This document shows, in pieces, positions 11,332 to 18,999 of a stretch of 23,017 bases of DNA. The notes under the pieces were generated by a model, which was not told the origin of the DNA, searched no databases, and worked only from the letters and a program-made list of their open reading frames with translations. Origin of the DNA: a virus; IMG/VR virus record IMGVR_UViG_3300045135_001510, positions 1-23,017 of that record, one strand, 5' to 3'. Made by a program: the position numbers and the translations under genes. The stretch's first letter is position 1. Every line of letters begins with the position of its first letter.

Positions 11332-11360
11332 ATTGTATCCCAGTTTCTCCCATAAGTAAA
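11332..11360 (-). promoter_or_regulatory. Sigma70-type promoter for the four-gene cassette
   Basis: On the minus strand, TTTACT (11355-11360), a 17-nt spacer and TACAAT (11332-11337). The predicted start is about 11325, giving a 25-nt leader with AAGGAGG. The spacer contains the 13-mer GTTTCTCCCATAA (11343-11355), shared with 4269-4281. Confidence 0.6.
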
Positions 11361-11392
11361 ACACTTTATGCAAAAAACTTGGCCTGGTATTT

Positions 11393-11442
11393 ATGTCACA
11401 CACTGTGGTAATTATGTCACAAACTGTTGCAGAAATGTCACA
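11393..11442. repeat. Three ATGTCACA direct repeats with 21-bp period
   Basis: ATGTCACA occurs at 11393, 11414 and 11435, exactly 21 bp apart (two helical turns); the first two copies extend to ATGTCACAnACTGT. They lie in the 363-nt gene-free stretch 11301-11663, between the leftward cassette promoter and repeat C, a likely place for a regulator or packaging protein to bind cooperatively. Confidence 0.7.
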
Positions 11443-11465
11443 CTGCGTCCCTTAAAAAATTTCGG

Positions 11466-11530
11466 AAAACAAAAGAGAACGGAGTGAAACGAAGTGGTCG
11501 CTTGCGACTCTTTTGTTTTAAGCCTCGGGG
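11466..11530. repeat. Structured hairpin repeat, copy C
   Basis: The stem AAAACAAAAGAG (11466-11477) / CTCTTTTGTTTT (11508-11519) differs from A and B by paired changes in both arms, keeping all 12 base pairs. The loop is 30 nt because GGAGTGAAAC is added beside GAAGTG, an apparent 10-nt duplication. AAGCCTCGGGG follows directly, without the 22-nt segment of A and B; CGGGACACGG recurs at 11591. The upstream CCCTTAAAAA...TTTCGG also matches copy A. Confidence 0.8.
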
Positions 11531-11628
11531 TTACTCCATGGAAAAGGAGAATAACTTAAGTATTGCAAGAGGGGCCACCCCCCTAAAACACGGGACACGG
11601 GTTACTTACACACTAATAATTACAATGA

Positions 11629-11657
11629 TTGATAATTTCATTCAAATATATTATTGT
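11629..11657 (+). promoter_or_regulatory. Candidate late promoter for terL operon
   Basis: TTGATA (11629-11634), a 17-nt spacer and TATTGT (11652-11657). The expected start, about 7 nt downstream, coincides with the ATG at 11664, so terL may be read from a leaderless mRNA; no Shine-Dalgarno is present. Confidence 0.45.
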
Positions 11658-11663
11658 TTGGGC

Positions 11664-13145
11664 ATGAACCTAGATGTATTACCTAAAGAAGTGTTACAAG
11701 AAGTTCTGTTACTGGAAGAACAGAAGAGACGACTTGAAACCAGAGAATTAGCTCAAACTAAATTTCTTGCCTATGCTAAACATGTATATGAGGGGTTTAT
11801 AGAGGGCAGACATCATCGTATCATTGCAGAAAAGCTCGAGGACATTGCATCGGGTAACTTGAAGCGTTTGATAATCAATATGCCACCTAGACACTCGAAG
11901 TCAGAATTAGCCTCATATTTAATGCCTTCGTGGTTCTTGGGTCGTAATCCTAAATTAAAAATCATACAGGCTACCATGAACACGGAACTTGCTGTAAGAT
12001 TTGGTAGGAAAGTCCGTGATCTTATTGCCGATCCCATTTATGCAGAGATCTTTCCCAAGACGGACTTGAAACAGGATAGCCAAGCGGCAGGTCGTTGGGA
12101 GACTAGCCAAGGCGGGGAATACTTTGCAGCGGGGGTGGGTGCTGCAATGACAGGTCGAGGTGCCGATTTGTTGATCATTGACGATCCACATTCGGAACAA
12201 GATGCACTGTCCACGGTTGCTTATGATAATACATACGAGTGGTACACATCAGGACCGAGACAGAGACTACAACCGGGGGGAACCATCATCATTGTGCAAA
12301 CCAGATGGTCTAAGAAAGATCTGACGGGGCGATTAATTCAGAATATGGCGATGGACAGTATGTCGGATCAATGGGAAGTTGTAGAATTTCCAGCAATACT
12401 TCCGAACGACAAACCTTTGTGGCCTGAATTTTGGCAAGTAGAAGAACTATTAAAGGTCAAGGCTTCACTGTCCCCGGTCAAGTGGAATGCACAGTGGCAA
12501 CAAAATCCGACATCGGAAGCTGTTGCGATGATCAAAAGAGAGTGGTGGCAACCTTGGGAGCACAAGGATGTTCCTAATTTGGATTATGTAGTTCAGAGTT
12601 ATGATACGGCATATTCTAAAAAAGAGACTGCCGACTATAGTGCTATTACAACATGGGGTGTGTTTGAACCGAAACCAAATGGTGAACAACATTTGATAAT
12701 GTTGGATGCGAAGAAGGGTAGATGGAGTTTTCCAGAGTTAAAGCAGATAGCGATAGAAGAAAATGAATACTGGGAACCAGACTTGATGTTGATTGAAGCA
12801 AAAGCATCTGGTCAACCTTTGGCAGATGAACTACGACTATTGAACTTGCCTGTTACAACATTTAGCCCGGGTAGACGAAAAGGTGGTGGTGGTGTTGATA
12901 AAACTATGAGGATGCATATAGTGTCGCCTATTTTCGAATCGGGCAAAGTATGGTATCCTGAAGGGGAAAAATTTGCCGATGATGTGATAGAAGAGGTTGC
13001 ATCTTTTCCTAATGGCGAGCATGATGACTATTGTGATAGTATGACAATGGCAGTCATGCGATTTAGGCAAGGTGGGTTTATAGATTTGAAGGGTGAAGAA
13101 ATACCAGAAGATTGGTATCCTCGTAGAGCAAGAGAGTATTATTGA
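11664..13145 (+). CDS. terL: Terminase large subunit
   Basis: A 493-aa packaging motor. The ATPase domain has an atypical Walker A, MPPRHSKS (73-80), and Walker B LLIIDDP (169-175). The C-terminal RNase H-like nuclease has YDTAY (Asp314), LIEAKASG (Glu378) and GEHDDYCDS (450-459) as acidic ligands. It cuts the concatemer and pumps DNA into the prohead through the portal. The frame is open back to 11427, but that part runs through hairpin repeat C and encodes no recognisable protein; ATG 11664 (MNLDVLPKEV) fits the family start, with ATG 11625 as alternative. Neither has a Shine-Dalgarno. The downstream 36-aa gene overlaps as TGATG. It is the first gene of the late operon. Confidence 0.95.
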   Translation: MNLDVLPKEVLQEVLLLEEQKRRLETRELAQTKFLAYAKHVYEGFIEGRHHRIIAEKLEDIASGNLKRLIINMPPRHSKSELASYLMPSWFLGRNPKLKIIQATMNTELAVRFGRKVRDLIADPIYAEIFPKTDLKQDSQAAGRWETSQGGEYFAAGVGAAMTGRGADLLIIDDPHSEQDALSTVAYDNTYEWYTSGPRQRLQPGGTIIIVQTRWSKKDLTGRLIQNMAMDSMSDQWEVVEFPAILPNDKPLWPEFWQVEELLKVKASLSPVKWNAQWQQNPTSEAVAMIKREWWQPWEHKDVPNLDYVVQSYDTAYSKKETADYSAITTWGVFEPKPNGEQHLIMLDAKKGRWSFPELKQIAIEENEYWEPDLMLIEAKASGQPLADELRLLNLPVTTFSPGRRKGGGGVDKTMRMHIVSPIFESGKVWYPEGEKFADDVIEEVASFPNGEHDDYCDSMTMAVMRFRQGGFIDLKGEEIPEDWYPRRAREYY

Positions 13146-13255
13146 TGAAAAAGAAACCGATTAAGAAAACAAGGGTAACTAAAGGTTATACTGTTACTAA
13201 TCGATTTTCTGATAGAATGCTTCCTAATAAAAAGAAGACAACAAGGGTAACTTAA
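13145..13255 (+). CDS. Basic 36-aa peptide between terL and the 1110-aa gene
   Basis: A 36-codon gene starting MKKKPIKKTRVTKGYTVTNR. It overlaps the terL stop as TGATG and the next start as TAATG. The peptide is Lys/Arg-rich, with two KKxTRVT-like ends: the DNA repeats ACAAGGGTAACT at both ends. The precise junctions suggest real translation, or at least a coupling device that carries ribosomes from terL to the next gene. No family recognised. Confidence 0.55.
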   Translation: MKKKPIKKTRVTKGYTVTNRFSDRMLPNKKKTTRVT

Positions 13256-16200
13256 TGGAACGTCAAGATAAACTTTTGCCAACACCTATGCCCCCAGAGG
13301 AAAAACAGGCACTTAGAACCAAAGCTAAAGAAGATATGCTAAGAGGTTTCGGGTTACTGGGAACTGATATCCTTGGAGCGGGAGGCGATATATCTGGACT
13401 AGTCGCCAAGTATCTACCTATTGCAGGTGGACAAACCATGGACGATATATATAAAGCAGAGAAGAAACCTAGTGAGATGCTTGAAAAAGGTATCGGCTCA
13501 CAGTTTTTTCAAAAAGTTTTTGATATAAAACCTACTGGTAGTTTCGCTGAAAACGTAACAAGAATTGGTGGTAGTGTTATTCCTGTCTCTGCATCGGGGG
13601 TCGTGAACACTTTAAAAGCTCCCGGGAATCTTGCTTCTAAGATAAGACAAAGCATGGTCACACCAGAGGGAATTGTTTTAAAAATGGACGACGTTCCACG
13701 AACCACGGGCGAGATTTTAATGACCGAGGGCACTGGTTCGGGAGGCATTAAACCAAAACCAAAGAAAATAAACATTGATACAAAAGCCAGAGATAAAGAT
13801 GAAATTACGTTTGGAAGTGCATTGTCCGCGGACAAAAGTATTTACTCTCGTTTAATTTATGACTTAGAAAATATAAACAAGCCGGGTGGAATGTCGTTTC
13901 CAAAAGATGGCACCAGTGCTCAAGATGCGATAAATATTTTGAGTAAGCGACCTACATTTGCCGAGGCACAAGAATCGGGGTTACTGGCATATTTACAAAG
14001 ACAGATTGACAAAGGATCAAATCAACCCGTTACACAAGATGATTTGTTGAGAGTGGCTAGAGGCTATAAACCTAATATAAATAAAAGGGTTTACTCAAGA
14101 AACAAATATGAAGAAATGAAAAAGGATACATCTTGGGCAGATAACATGAAATCCGAAAAAGCTGCTGAGATAATGGAAGACTATGATGTAGGTATTGCTA
14201 ATTACTTTGAACAAACACCAAAAAATTTAGAGCTAGTGGCGACTGACTATAAGATTATACATTTTAATGATCCCACGGAACCAATACCCGGGAACAAACT
14301 ATTAAACAGCACTTATTTATCCACGAAGTTAAAAGGGTTGGAGGGTCTTGGAGATGTTCACGGATTTCATGATTATGGAGAAAGCACTCTTAACCCTGGC
14401 TATTTTGGTCACATAAGATATGCAGATGTAAAACTAGACCCTAAACTAAATGACGGTTTATCTGACGGTGTTATTACAATTGAACATCAAATGAATTTAG
14501 CTGGTAACAAAGATCTGAATCAATCTTTAAGATCTTTACCAAAAAGAATTGATGATAAAATAGATGAAATAAGTAAATTAAAAAAAGAAGCATATGACTT
14601 AGATCAAAAAATATATAGCACTTTGACTTACGAAGAAAAAAGATTAGGTCGAAAACTTGAGATGGAGGATCTAGAAAGACTAGATAACTATAAAAAATCA
14701 GAACAAGCTAAACTTGATGAACAAAAGTTTAAAGCCTTACAATCCAGAATTTACAAAGAAGAAAATGTTTTTACAGACATGATGGCGAAAATGCGTTTAG
14801 GTATGGAAAAATCAGAGTTTAATACCCTCCTTAAAGAAAAATTGCAGAGAAGAGACGATGTTTTAGAAGGTAGGACCCCAACTAAATCAGATGCACCTAA
14901 CTATAGACCAGAAGAGAATGAAGAATTTTTAAATGTTCTTACAAATGAAGATCGTGTTTACATAGACGAAATTGCAGAAATAGATAAGAAAAAAAACATA
15001 GGTTTATCCACTTTTAAAAAAGAAAGACAAGATGCAATTAATAGTAGAGATAATCTAATTAATGAAACAAACAGAATATATGATGACATTAATCAATATG
15101 AAAGTTTAAAAGAAGAAATTATTGGTCAAAGTTTAGCGGGCGATAATGCTGTCGGTGTACTAACAAGAAAGAAAAAGCAAGAACCAACAGACATAGCTTC
15201 TCCTTTTACAGTATATGATGCAAGAGGAAATGCAGCAGAAAATCCTTATTTTGAGATGTTTGTTGATGCAGAAAAAGGTGGGGCGAGTAAAGATTTTACA
15301 ATTAAATTAGCTCGTAACCAAATAGATGACACAGTTAACAGTATTGTTGATCTTGAGAAGAAAACAGCAACCATGGATCTTGGTTTTATCGATAGACTAA
15401 AAGGTGTTAGACAAGATAACAAACAACTTGTGTCAAACACCATGAAGACAGAAGCTAAAAACTATTTTGAAACACAGCAACTAACAACGGAACTAGTGGA
15501 AAAAATAAGAAATCATCCTAATTTTGCTAGAAACTTTGATGAGGATACAATAACAAATCTGAAGAACAGACTTTTAAATTCTGAAAAAGGTAGTGATGAA
15601 TATATAAAAGCTAAGACAGATTTAAATATTATAGTATCAGAAGCTATAGAAGACACAGGATTAAATTTAGAGAAACTAGCAAAAGAACTTGTTGAAAGAT
15701 CAATTAAAGAGAATAGACAAATACCTGCCTTTTCTCCTCAGTTGTCCAAGAACCCAGTGTTGCATAAACAACAAGCTATTACAGACTTAGTTGAATCTAT
15801 AACAAACCCTACCATTGTTCGTGTTCCAGGAACTAAACAAAAAGTTAATCCTGATACAGGAAGACCTTTAATGAACATACGAGGACGTATAATGGAGGAC
15901 ATTGAATTTGATGCAAGTATCAATTCTATGGACACTTTAAATATAATGAGAGCCAAACTTGGTAAAAACGGATATGACGAAGATATAGCTTTCTTAGAGG
16001 ATAAGGTAAATAAAACACAAAGAGAAGTAGGTAAGCTACAAAATAAAATAGATAATCAGTATAACAAGAAAAGATTTGTAAAACTTTCTCAACAATTAAG
16101 AAAAGAACTTACAGATCCAAAACTATCCGATGTCTTTCTAAGAACAATGAAGCATGAATCTAAAGAAATGGAATTACCATTAACCAACGAACCATTATTT

Positions 16201-16587
16201 AAGAATGCTCCTTTCCCTAACTTAAAGAAAGCAAGTCAGTTTTTAGCTAGAAGCAACATAGAGCAAGCCATTGAAGACGGTAAAGAGTTTATTGCTTTTC
16301 CATCTAGAAACGATTATGCCTCAAGAAGACAAAGAGGAAATCAACCCGGACAGTTCGAATCAGTTTTTGGCAAAAACTTAGATGAGATTTTAAAAGAGTA
16401 TGTTAGAAAAGGTGCAATACTTAAAAATCAAGCTATATCTGCGGCAGATAAAGCAACCATTTCAAATCAAGTAGGGAATGAACCTATGAGAGTACTAGAC
16501 ATACGACCCTTGTTAGGAAAGAAAAAAGAAGCTATACCTAGAATGAACAAAGGTGGCTTTTTCGAAAAATTTAGAAAGGCAAGCTAA
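13255..16587 (+). CDS. Large polyvalent/internal virion-type protein (1110 aa)
   Basis: A giant protein between terL and portal. Residues 1-110 are Gly-rich and partly hydrophobic (GLLGTDILGAGGDISGLVAK), resembling a membrane-interacting N-terminus. Residues 367-412 contain FHDYGE, then PGYFGHIRYADV and VITIEHQMN. This follows the GH.R...I.E.Q pattern I know from large marine-phage polyvalent proteins. About 430-560 and 970-1020 are Lys/Glu-rich coiled coils. The C-terminus ends MNKGGFFEKFRKAS. Its position and size suggest an ejected internal virion protein or polyvalent effector carried in the head; no catalytic site can be assigned confidently. Both its start and stop overlap the neighbouring genes as TAATG. 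Coding is certain; function is inference. Confidence 0.75.
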   Translation: MERQDKLLPTPMPPEEKQALRTKAKEDMLRGFGLLGTDILGAGGDISGLVAKYLPIAGGQTMDDIYKAEKKPSEMLEKGIGSQFFQKVFDIKPTGSFAENVTRIGGSVIPVSASGVVNTLKAPGNLASKIRQSMVTPEGIVLKMDDVPRTTGEILMTEGTGSGGIKPKPKKINIDTKARDKDEITFGSALSADKSIYSRLIYDLENINKPGGMSFPKDGTSAQDAINILSKRPTFAEAQESGLLAYLQRQIDKGSNQPVTQDDLLRVARGYKPNINKRVYSRNKYEEMKKDTSWADNMKSEKAAEIMEDYDVGIANYFEQTPKNLELVATDYKIIHFNDPTEPIPGNKLLNSTYLSTKLKGLEGLGDVHGFHDYGESTLNPGYFGHIRYADVKLDPKLNDGLSDGVITIEHQMNLAGNKDLNQSLRSLPKRIDDKIDEISKLKKEAYDLDQKIYSTLTYEEKRLGRKLEMEDLERLDNYKKSEQAKLDEQKFKALQSRIYKEENVFTDMMAKMRLGMEKSEFNTLLKEKLQRRDDVLEGRTPTKSDAPNYRPEENEEFLNVLTNEDRVYIDEIAEIDKKKNIGLSTFKKERQDAINSRDNLINETNRIYDDINQYESLKEEIIGQSLAGDNAVGVLTRKKKQEPTDIASPFTVYDARGNAAENPYFEMFVDAEKGGASKDFTIKLARNQIDDTVNSIVDLEKKTATMDLGFIDRLKGVRQDNKQLVSNTMKTEAKNYFETQQLTTELVEKIRNHPNFARNFDEDTITNLKNRLLNSEKGSDEYIKAKTDLNIIVSEAIEDTGLNLEKLAKELVERSIKENRQIPAFSPQLSKNPVLHKQQAITDLVESITNPTIVRVPGTKQKVNPDTGRPLMNIRGRIMEDIEFDASINSMDTLNIMRAKLGKNGYDEDIAFLEDKVNKTQREVGKLQNKIDNQYNKKRFVKLSQQLRKELTDPKLSDVFLRTMKHESKEMELPLTNEPLFKNAPFPNLKKASQFLARSNIEQAIEDGKEFIAFPSRNDYASRRQRGNQPGQFESVFGKNLDEILKEYVRKGAILKNQAISAADKATISNQVGNEPMRVLDIRPLLGKKKEAIPRMNKGGFFEKFRKAS

Positions 16588-18980
16588 TGGCAATAGAACC
16601 TAGACAGATAGCAGGATTAGTGGAGAAATCCATGGGAGCAGGTGGTCAGATGATGCCTGAAGAAGATAGTTTACAAATAGAGCTACCTGAAACTGTTAAT
16701 GATTTACCAGAAGGCATAGAACTTGTAGATGAAGAAGCCGTTGAAGTTCAAGTTGAAGAATATAGACATGATGCCAATCTCGCAGAGATTCTTGATGACG
16801 ACGTTCTTGGAGAGTTATCATCTGACCTCAGAGCTAAATTCCGTGAGGATGTTGACTCAAGGGAAGATTGGGAAGAGGCGATTGCGAAAGGATTAGGGTT
16901 ACTCGGTATTAATTACGAAGATCGAAGTGAACCCTTCTTAGGTGCCAGTGGTGTAACTCATCCACTATTATCAGAGGCAGTTACACAGTTTCAAGCACAA
17001 GCTTACAAAGAAATGTTACCAAGTGGTGGACCTGTAAAGACACAAATATTAGGAGCACCTACACAAGAGACAGAAGCACAAGCTCAACGTGTAGAAGATT
17101 TCATGAACTATCAGATTACTGAAGTTATGGAAGAATATGATCAAGACACAGATCAAATGCTATTTTATTTGCCTTTGACAGGATCTACATTTAAAAAGAT
17201 TTATTTTGATGAGACTAAACAAAGAGCCGTTTCTAAGTTCGTACCAGCAGAAGATATGGTTGTTCCATACTCAGCTAGTGATTTAAGAACAGCAGAAAGG
17301 GTTACACATGTAGTAAGAATGACGTATAATGATATTCGTAAACTACAAGTAGCAGGAGTATACAAAGATGTTGAACTATCTGAAACAAGTGATGGTGAAG
17401 ACGAAGGAGCTATCCAAGAACGTGCTGATGAGTTGTTGGGACTACGTCCAAATTACTCTGACGACTCTTATACCTTATTGGAATGCCACGTTGACTTGGA
17501 CTTGGAAGGTTTTGAAGACATGGATAATCAGGGGAATCCTTCGGGGATTATGCTCCCTTATATTGTCACCCTTGATCAAAGCTCTGGAAAAGTGCTATCA
17601 GTGGTTAGAAACTTTAGAGAGCAAGACCCATTAAAAAGGAAGAGACAATATTTCACTCATTTCAAATTTTTACCAGGATTTGGTTTTTACGGCTTCGGTT
17701 TATTGCACACAATCGGAGGTCTCTCTCGTGCTGCAACTTCTATATTGAGGCAATTAATTGATTCGGGTACTTTATCAAATCTTCCAGCGGGTTTCAAAGC
17801 GAGAGGTGTTCGTATTCGTAATGATGATGAGCCTCTTAACCCTGGGGAGTTCAGAGACATCGATGTCCCAGGTGGGGATCTCAAAAATTCCATCATCCCA
17901 CTGCCATATAAAGAGCCATCAGCCACATTAGCACAACTTTTAGGGGTAGTTGTTGACTCTGGAAGACGTTTTGCACAGGTTGCAGATGCAAAAATAGCCG
18001 ATGTTAACTCTCAAGCACCTGTTGGAACGACTGTTGCCTTGATTGAACAAGGCTCAAAGATCATTTCAAGCATACATAAGCGTTTACATTATGCTCAAAA
18101 GCAAGAATTTCGCATGTTAGCCGAAATTTTTAGCGAAAATCCAGTTCCATACCCTTATTTTGTTGGAAATGTGCCACCAGAGACCATGCAAGCCGACTTT
18201 GATGGACGTGTTGACATACTTCCAGTGTCAGATCCGAACATTTTCTCTATGTCACAGCGATTATCACTGGCTCAAACACAATTACAACTGGCTCAAGCGG
18301 CTCCACAGATACATAATGTGCATGAAGCGTACAGAAGAATGTATGATGCACTCGATATTAAGAATATTGATGCTATTTTACCGAAGCCACAAGAGCCACA
18401 ACCCGTGGATCCTGCAACAGAAAACGGAAATGCGATGAAAGGTATGCCTTTACAAGCATTTCCACAACAAGATCACGAGGCACACGTTAGAGCACATGTG
18501 GTAATGTTATCAAGTCAGACATCTCAAGCAAATCCACAAGGATATATTATGCTACAAGCTCATGTACAAGAGCATGTTGGTATGATGGCAAGAGATCAAG
18601 TCACAAAATTCTTTCAAAAAACAATGGAAGAAGCTCAAGCTAGAGGTGAGCCTGTTCCTCAGATTGATCCAGCAGCCGTTGAAGCGGCAATCGCTCAACA
18701 AGTTGGCGAGATTTTGAATGAGATAATGCCTGCTCTACAACCGGCAACACCAGAAGATCCGTTAGTAGAAATTAGAAAGAAAGAACTTGATAACGATACG
18801 GCTGAGCTTCAAAGAAAAACAATGAATGATCAAATGAATTTTCAGATCGATCAAGAAAAACTAAAACAAGCCTATGAACTAGCTCAACAGAGGCAGAAGT
18901 TACAAGAAAACATTGCCGATGATAGAAACGATGTCAACATATACAGAATTAACATGGCATCGGCTAACAAAGGTAAATAA
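16587..18980 (+). CDS. Portal protein
   Basis: A 797-aa protein directly following the terminase region. Features typical of marine-phage P22-like portals are visible: an acidic N-terminus; DSREDWEEAIAKGLGLLGIN; YEDRSEPFLGASGVTHPLL; LFYLPLTGSTFKKIYFDE; VPAEDMVVPYSASDL; a turn region FLPGFGFYGFGLLHTIGGLS; SNLPAGFKARGVRIRND; and a C-terminal Gln-rich helical barrel (res 560-790). The portal ring forms the DNA entry vertex and docks the terminase. Length exceeds siphophage portals (about 400-500 aa) and fits P22-like ones. The start overlaps the previous stop as TAATG. Assignment rests on motif pattern and position. Confidence 0.85.
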   Translation: MAIEPRQIAGLVEKSMGAGGQMMPEEDSLQIELPETVNDLPEGIELVDEEAVEVQVEEYRHDANLAEILDDDVLGELSSDLRAKFREDVDSREDWEEAIAKGLGLLGINYEDRSEPFLGASGVTHPLLSEAVTQFQAQAYKEMLPSGGPVKTQILGAPTQETEAQAQRVEDFMNYQITEVMEEYDQDTDQMLFYLPLTGSTFKKIYFDETKQRAVSKFVPAEDMVVPYSASDLRTAERVTHVVRMTYNDIRKLQVAGVYKDVELSETSDGEDEGAIQERADELLGLRPNYSDDSYTLLECHVDLDLEGFEDMDNQGNPSGIMLPYIVTLDQSSGKVLSVVRNFREQDPLKRKRQYFTHFKFLPGFGFYGFGLLHTIGGLSRAATSILRQLIDSGTLSNLPAGFKARGVRIRNDDEPLNPGEFRDIDVPGGDLKNSIIPLPYKEPSATLAQLLGVVVDSGRRFAQVADAKIADVNSQAPVGTTVALIEQGSKIISSIHKRLHYAQKQEFRMLAEIFSENPVPYPYFVGNVPPETMQADFDGRVDILPVSDPNIFSMSQRLSLAQTQLQLAQAAPQIHNVHEAYRRMYDALDIKNIDAILPKPQEPQPVDPATENGNAMKGMPLQAFPQQDHEAHVRAHVVMLSSQTSQANPQGYIMLQAHVQEHVGMMARDQVTKFFQKTMEEAQARGEPVPQIDPAAVEAAIAQQVGEILNEIMPALQPATPEDPLVEIRKKELDNDTAELQRKTMNDQMNFQIDQEKLKQAYELAQQRQKLQENIADDRNDVNIYRINMASANKGK

Positions 18981-18999
18981 TTTATGATATACTCTCGAT

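Noticed and set aside
9758-11519. Hairpin repeats as a CRISPR array
   Set aside because: Only three copies, 560-1070 nt apart with genes between them, no regular spacers and no cas genes.
11427-11663. N-terminal extension of the terL reading frame (79 extra residues)
   Set aside because: It translates hairpin repeat C and non-coding leader; the peptide matches the translation of copy A rather than any terminase, and no ribosome site precedes it.
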